A DNA stretch of 7,614 bases from Actinomycetota bacterium. Lineage in GTDB: Bacteria > Actinomycetota > UBA4738 > G016210805. The stretch spans positions 1 through 7,614 of the forward strand of contig JACQTL010000188.1 of NCBI GenBank assembly GCA_016210805.1. The letters are read 5' to 3'. Below are positions 5,336 to 7,614 of this stretch, piece by piece; within the stretch, counting starts at the first letter, position 1; each line of letters opens with the position of its first letter. The notes beneath the pieces were generated by a model that saw nothing but the letters and a program-made list of their open reading frames with translations, had not been told where the DNA came from and made no database searches. The translations under genes were made by a program, and so were the position numbers.

Positions 5336-6559
5336 TCAGGGCCCCGGACCCGCGATCCGGGTGCCGGGGTGGAAGTAGGCCCAGGCGAACCAGTACGAGT
5401 CGAGCGCCGGGACGGAGCGCAGCCGGCCACCGGCCAGGGGGCCCTCGACCGCCAGGCCGGTGAGGTCGAAGAGCGTCCCCGTCCGCCGGTCCAGGAAGCC
5501 GTCCGCCGTCGCCGCGATGTCCAGGGACCGCCCGGCCAACCGGGGGAGGTAGGCCGCCCCCGCCCAGCCCGAGGCCAGCTCCTCGAAGGAGCCCGCGGTG
5601 CCCTGGAGCCCGACGCCGTGCTCCAGGAGCACGACGATCCTCCCGTCCCGCCCCTCGATCTCCACGACCCGTCGCCCCGAGGCGTCGGCCGGATAGGGCA
5701 CGGCCACGGCGGTCTCCCCGTCCACGATGCCCAGGACCCTGGCCTTCGGCGGGAGCCGGGGATCGGACGACGCCCCGAAGGTGAAGCGGCTCTCCTGGTT
5801 CGGGTCCCGCCCGTACGCCGGATAGGGATCGCGTCCGTAGAAGGCGGCGAAGCCCGTGTCCTCGGTCATGACCCGCCCGTCGGGCCAGGCGGCCCGGAAG
5901 TCCGAGAACGAGAGCATCCGCACCGGGACCATCCCGAGCCGGCGACCGGCGAGCTGGCCCCGGCGGGCCTCGCCGGTGAGCTGCTGCCACAGCGTCTCGG
6001 TCTCCCGGTCGAACATGATCAGGTTCGCTCCGATCAGCCGGCCGGACACGGCGAACGTCAGGACCCGACCCTCCACTGTCCGCTCGAAGGCGACGCCGGA
6101 GCTGCAGAGCGGGCAGAAGGTGACGGCCACGGGCTCCCCGCCGACCTCGTCGTTCACGATCTCGTGCCACACCAGGACCCGCAGCGGGTACGCTCGCGCG
6201 TCCCCCTCCACTTCCACGGCGAGGACGGGTTCGTCGTCCGCCAGGAAGTCCGCCGTCGCGGCGGGCTCGAACACGGGCCGGTCGATCGCCCGGATCGAGT
6301 CGGGGGGCAGGCAGAAGGGGCCGACCAGGTTGACGACGGCCTGGTAGCGCTGCTGGACCGTGCAGGCGAAGTTCACGGTCCCGGTGACCGGCCGCGAGGG
6401 GTCCTGTCGATAGGGCGACTCGTAGCTCGGCGGCGGCGCCGGCGGTTCGGCGGCACCGGCTCCGCGGGGCCCGGGAGGGGAGTCCGGGGCGACCAGGCCG
6501 CCCAGCGCGGCCGCGACGACGAGGATGGGGATGGCGGAATGCCAGCGGCGTCGGGCCAT
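5336..6559 (-). CDS. Exported DUF3179-family protein with CPLC motif
   Basis: 407 residues. The ATG at 6559 is preceded by GAGGAGG (6564-6570) four bases upstream. The N-terminus (MARRRWHSAIPILVVAAALGG) is a signal peptide or membrane anchor, followed by a proline-rich linker to about residue 50. The body matches DUF3179: DEPVLAVEVEGDARAYPLRV, then VWHEIVNDEVGGEPVAVTF, then C149-P-L-C152, then SGRLIGANLIMFDRETETLW and DTGFAAFYGRDPYPAYGRDP. Two more cysteines, C66 and C83, lie upstream of this core. The function of DUF3179 is unknown; the conserved CPLC pair and the preceding histidine (H132) could bind a metal or form a redox disulfide, which would suit the CcdA encoded upstream in the same direction. 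It is preceded by the zinc-finger gene with a 56-base gap and is probably the last gene of this minus-strand set, converging on the copper series. Confidence 0.88.
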   Translation of the reverse strand: MARRRWHSAIPILVVAAALGGLVAPDSPPGPRGAGAAEPPAPPPSYESPYRQDPSRPVTGTVNFACTVQQRYQAVVNLVGPFCLPPDSIRAIDRPVFEPAATADFLADDEPVLAVEVEGDARAYPLRVLVWHEIVNDEVGGEPVAVTFCPLCSSGVAFERTVEGRVLTFAVSGRLIGANLIMFDRETETLWQQLTGEARRGQLAGRRLGMVPVRMLSFSDFRAAWPDGRVMTEDTGFAAFYGRDPYPAYGRDPNQESRFTFGASSDPRLPPKARVLGIVDGETAVAVPYPADASGRRVVEIEGRDGRIVVLLEHGVGLQGTAGSFEELASGWAGAAYLPRLAGRSLDIAATADGFLDRRTGTLFDLTGLAVEGPLAGGRLRSVPALDSYWFAWAYFHPGTRIAGPGP

Positions 6560-6573
6560 CTAGCCTCCTCGCT

Positions 6574-6589
6574 CCGGGGCCCTCCCCGG
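6574..6589 (-). promoter_or_regulatory. Short stem-loop just before the DUF3179 ribosome-binding site
   Basis: CCGGGG (6574-6579) and CCCCGG (6584-6589) form a perfect six-base-pair stem with a four-base loop. In the minus-strand transcript it ends three bases before the GAGGAGG of the DUF3179 gene. It may influence ribosome access or mRNA stability; a stem this short is also expected by chance in such GC-rich DNA. Confidence 0.2.
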
Positions 6590-6615
6590 TCCTTCCTCCC
6601 GCTCCGCGGGCGGCG

Positions 6616-6879
6616 TCAGCCCACGTAGGACCGGCACTCGTAGCACCAGGTGAACGACCCCGACGAGAGGGGGAGCGACCTGATCACCGGATGGCCGCTC
6701 GACAGGGCGTGCCGGCGGTTGTGCCCCGCCTGGGACTCGCAGCACCCCACGTAGCCGCACTCCGAGCAGACCCGAAGGTTGAAGGAGCTGCCGCAGCCCT
6801 CGCACACCTGTGACCGGGGGTCGGCACCCGCCTCCGGGACGTGGTCGCACTCGACATGGTGCCGGCGGAGCAGGCTCAC
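6616..6879 (-). CDS. Small UBP-type zinc-finger protein
   Basis: 87 residues from the GTG at 6879. This start is chosen because GAGGAGG (6888-6894) sits eight bases upstream; an in-frame ATG at 6927 would add 16 residues but has no Shine-Dalgarno and lies in a stem-loop. The sequence matches the bacterial form of the UBP zinc finger (the ubiquitin-hydrolase zinc finger): C11-D-H13, C26-E-G-C29, C38-S-E-C41, C46, H53, H57 and H63, with GYVGCCESQAGHNRRHA and SGHPVIRSL as the most typical blocks, then W78-C-Y-E-C82. It should be a compact cytosolic protein binding two or three zinc ions. In eukaryotes this fold binds the ubiquitin C-terminus; the role of stand-alone bacterial copies is not known. 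It lies between ccdA and the DUF3179 gene on the same strand (gaps of 112 and 56 bases), so a shared transcript is likely. Confidence 0.85.
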   Translation of the reverse strand: MSLLRRHHVECDHVPEAGADPRSQVCEGCGSSFNLRVCSECGYVGCCESQAGHNRRHALSSGHPVIRSLPLSSGSFTWCYECRSYVG

Positions 6880-6887
6880 GGGCGATC

Positions 6888-6894
6888 CCTCCTC
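6888..6894 (-). promoter_or_regulatory. Shine-Dalgarno site that sets the zinc-finger start
   Basis: GAGGAGG on the minus strand lies eight bases before the GTG at 6879. It is the only good ribosome-binding site for this reading frame and is the reason for preferring the GTG to the ATG at 6927. Confidence 0.7.
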
Positions 6895-6908
6895 GTGTTC
6901 GATGATCG

Positions 6909-6927
6909 ATGGGGGGCCTTCCCCCAT
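6909..6927 (-). promoter_or_regulatory. Stem-loop upstream of the zinc-finger gene
   Basis: ATGGGGG (6909-6915) and CCCCCAT (6921-6927) form a perfect seven-base-pair stem with a five-base loop. In the minus-strand transcript it ends 14 bases before the GAGGAGG of the zinc-finger gene. It could be a leader structure or the end of an upstream transcript; no T-run follows. The role is inferred only. Confidence 0.3.
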
Positions 6928-6957
6928 GAAACCACGCCGTTCGGGCAGTGCCTGCCG

Positions 6958-6982
6958 GACTGTTCCCCGGGCGACTGTTCCC
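6958..6982. repeat. Two direct copies of GACTGTTCCC, 15 bases apart
   Basis: GACTGTTCCC occurs at 6958-6967 and 6973-6982 (read on the minus strand as GGGAACAGTC twice). The pair lies just after the ccdA stop, next to a small inverted repeat (GGCAG 6944-6948 / CTGCC 6952-6956). Spacing of about one and a half helical turns could suit a protein-binding site, but no known operator is recognised. Confidence 0.3.
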
Positions 6983-6991
6983 GCGCATCGC

Positions 6992-7614
6992 TCAGATGGG
7001 TGGCTCGAAGCGGTTCACGAGCCGGAGGATGGGCGCCATGAGCCGGACCCACAGGCCCGAGACGAGGAGGATCCCCACCCCTAGCATCAGGGTGCCCGAG
7101 ATCCCGGCCACCCAGTGGTAGTTGCGGCGGATGGCCTTCACCCTGTCGAGGACCCGTCCCACGCCCAGCGCCACCAGGAGGAACGGCACGCCGAGCCCGG
7201 CCGAGTAGCTGAACAGTAGGAGCGCCCCGCGGGTGGAGCCGCCCTGGGCGCCGGCGAGGCCGAGGATGCCTCCGAGCACGGGACCGATGCAGGGGGTCCA
7301 TCCGGTCGCGAAGGCCATCCCGAGCGGGAACGCGCCCACCCGGCCGCCACCCAGGCGGGAGAGGAACGGCCGCCGCTCCGCGTACAGCCCGGGCCACCTG
7401 ATCCGGAAGGCGTAGAGGAGCATGGCCAGGCCGAAGACGGCCACGACGATCCCGGCCACGCGCGTTCCCAGGGGGGAGCGCAGGACCGGGAGGACCGCCC
7501 CGGAGAAGGCGCCGAGGGTCGTGAAGACGACCGAGAAGCCCAGCACGAACAACCCCACCGGCAGCAGGCGCTTGCGACGGTCCTCCTGGGGCCCGGTGCC
7601 CGAGACGAACGAGA
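6992..7614 (-). CDS. ccdA: Cytochrome c biogenesis protein CcdA (5' end outside window)
   Basis: About 206 residues are visible; the frame is open to the right edge (SFVSGTGPQEDRRKRLLPVG), so the start and the first membrane helix with its expected cysteine are missing, and the GTG at 7558 is an internal codon. The visible part is typical of CcdA: GLFVLGFSVVFTTLGAFSGA, a second helix (VAGIVVAVFGLAMLLYAF), then MAFATGWTPCIGPVLGGILG with the key cysteine and its proline (codon at 7289-7291), then LLLFSYSAGLGVPFLLVALG and a last helix ending GLWVRLMAPILRL. CcdA passes electrons from cytosolic thioredoxin across the membrane to keep extracytoplasmic thiol proteins reduced, as needed for cytochrome c maturation and some copper-site assembly. 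It probably heads or lies within the minus-strand set leading into the zinc-finger and DUF3179 genes; further cytochrome c maturation genes may lie beyond the right edge, but this cannot be seen. Confidence 0.92.
   Translation of the reverse strand, partial: SFVSGTGPQEDRRKRLLPVGLFVLGFSVVFTTLGAFSGAVLPVLRSPLGTRVAGIVVAVFGLAMLLYAFRIRWPGLYAERRPFLSRLGGGRVGAFPLGMAFATGWTPCIGPVLGGILGLAGAQGGSTRGALLLFSYSAGLGVPFLLVALGVGRVLDRVKAIRRNYHWVAGISGTLMLGVGILLVSGLWVRLMAPILRLVNRFEPPI

Noticed and set aside
4983..6170. Second minus-strand frame overlapping the DUF3179 gene
   Set aside because: It is out of frame with the DUF3179 gene and runs into the plus-strand BFN gene; its arginine-rich composition is typical of a shifted frame in GC-rich DNA.
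5264..6628. Long open frame on the plus strand (about 454 codons)
   Set aside because: It lies opposite the clearly recognisable DUF3179 gene and its translation is Gly/Arg/Pro/Asp-rich without domain motifs.
6880..6927. ATG at 6927 as start of the zinc-finger gene
   Set aside because: It has no Shine-Dalgarno and lies within a stem-loop, whereas the GTG at 6879 has GAGGAGG at good spacing.

Overview
The window is gene-dense, very GC-rich DNA with strongly GC-biased third codon positions and Shine-Dalgarno-led or stop/start-overlapping genes. This suggests a free-living high-GC bacterium, most likely an actinomycete-like lineage, although a Chloroflexota-type organism cannot be excluded. No rRNA, tRNA, transposase, integrase or CRISPR array was seen. 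The two outermost genes run off the window edges.

Left part (positions 3-5227, plus strand): a tightly packed, probably co-transcribed series whose products are almost all exported or membrane-bound. In order they are: the C-terminal part of a YVTN-type beta-propeller fused to two cupredoxin-like domains (the last with a complete type-1 copper site); a CcdA/DsbD-like membrane protein with an unusual N-terminal extracytoplasmic domain; a small YtkA/FixH-like lipoprotein (start overlaps the previous stop); a CopD-like four-helix membrane protein with an exported N-terminal domain whose predicted mature N-terminus is histidine; a possible 51-residue ORF linked to both neighbours by overlapping stop/start codons; a blue-copper lipoprotein with a rusticyanin-type ligand loop; and a divergent bifunctional-nuclease (BFN, DUF151) family protein. 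A perfect 13-bp stem-loop lies between the first two genes and may separate or adjust their expression.

Right part (5336-7614, minus strand, convergent with the left): transcription enters from the right edge with a classical CcdA (start outside the window), then a small UBP-type zinc-finger protein, then an exported DUF3179 protein with a CPLC motif. The convergent gap 5228-5335 holds no gene and no convincing terminator.

Taken together, the window looks like an envelope copper and thiol-redox locus: two blue-copper domains of different loop type, a propeller-cupredoxin fusion that echoes the domain order of nitrous oxide reductase without its CuA site, CopD- and YtkA-type copper-related proteins, and two different CcdA-family thiol/electron transporters on opposite strands. 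A role in copper delivery or extracytoplasmic electron transfer is an inference from domains and gene order; no enzyme that would be the final client is visible in the window.
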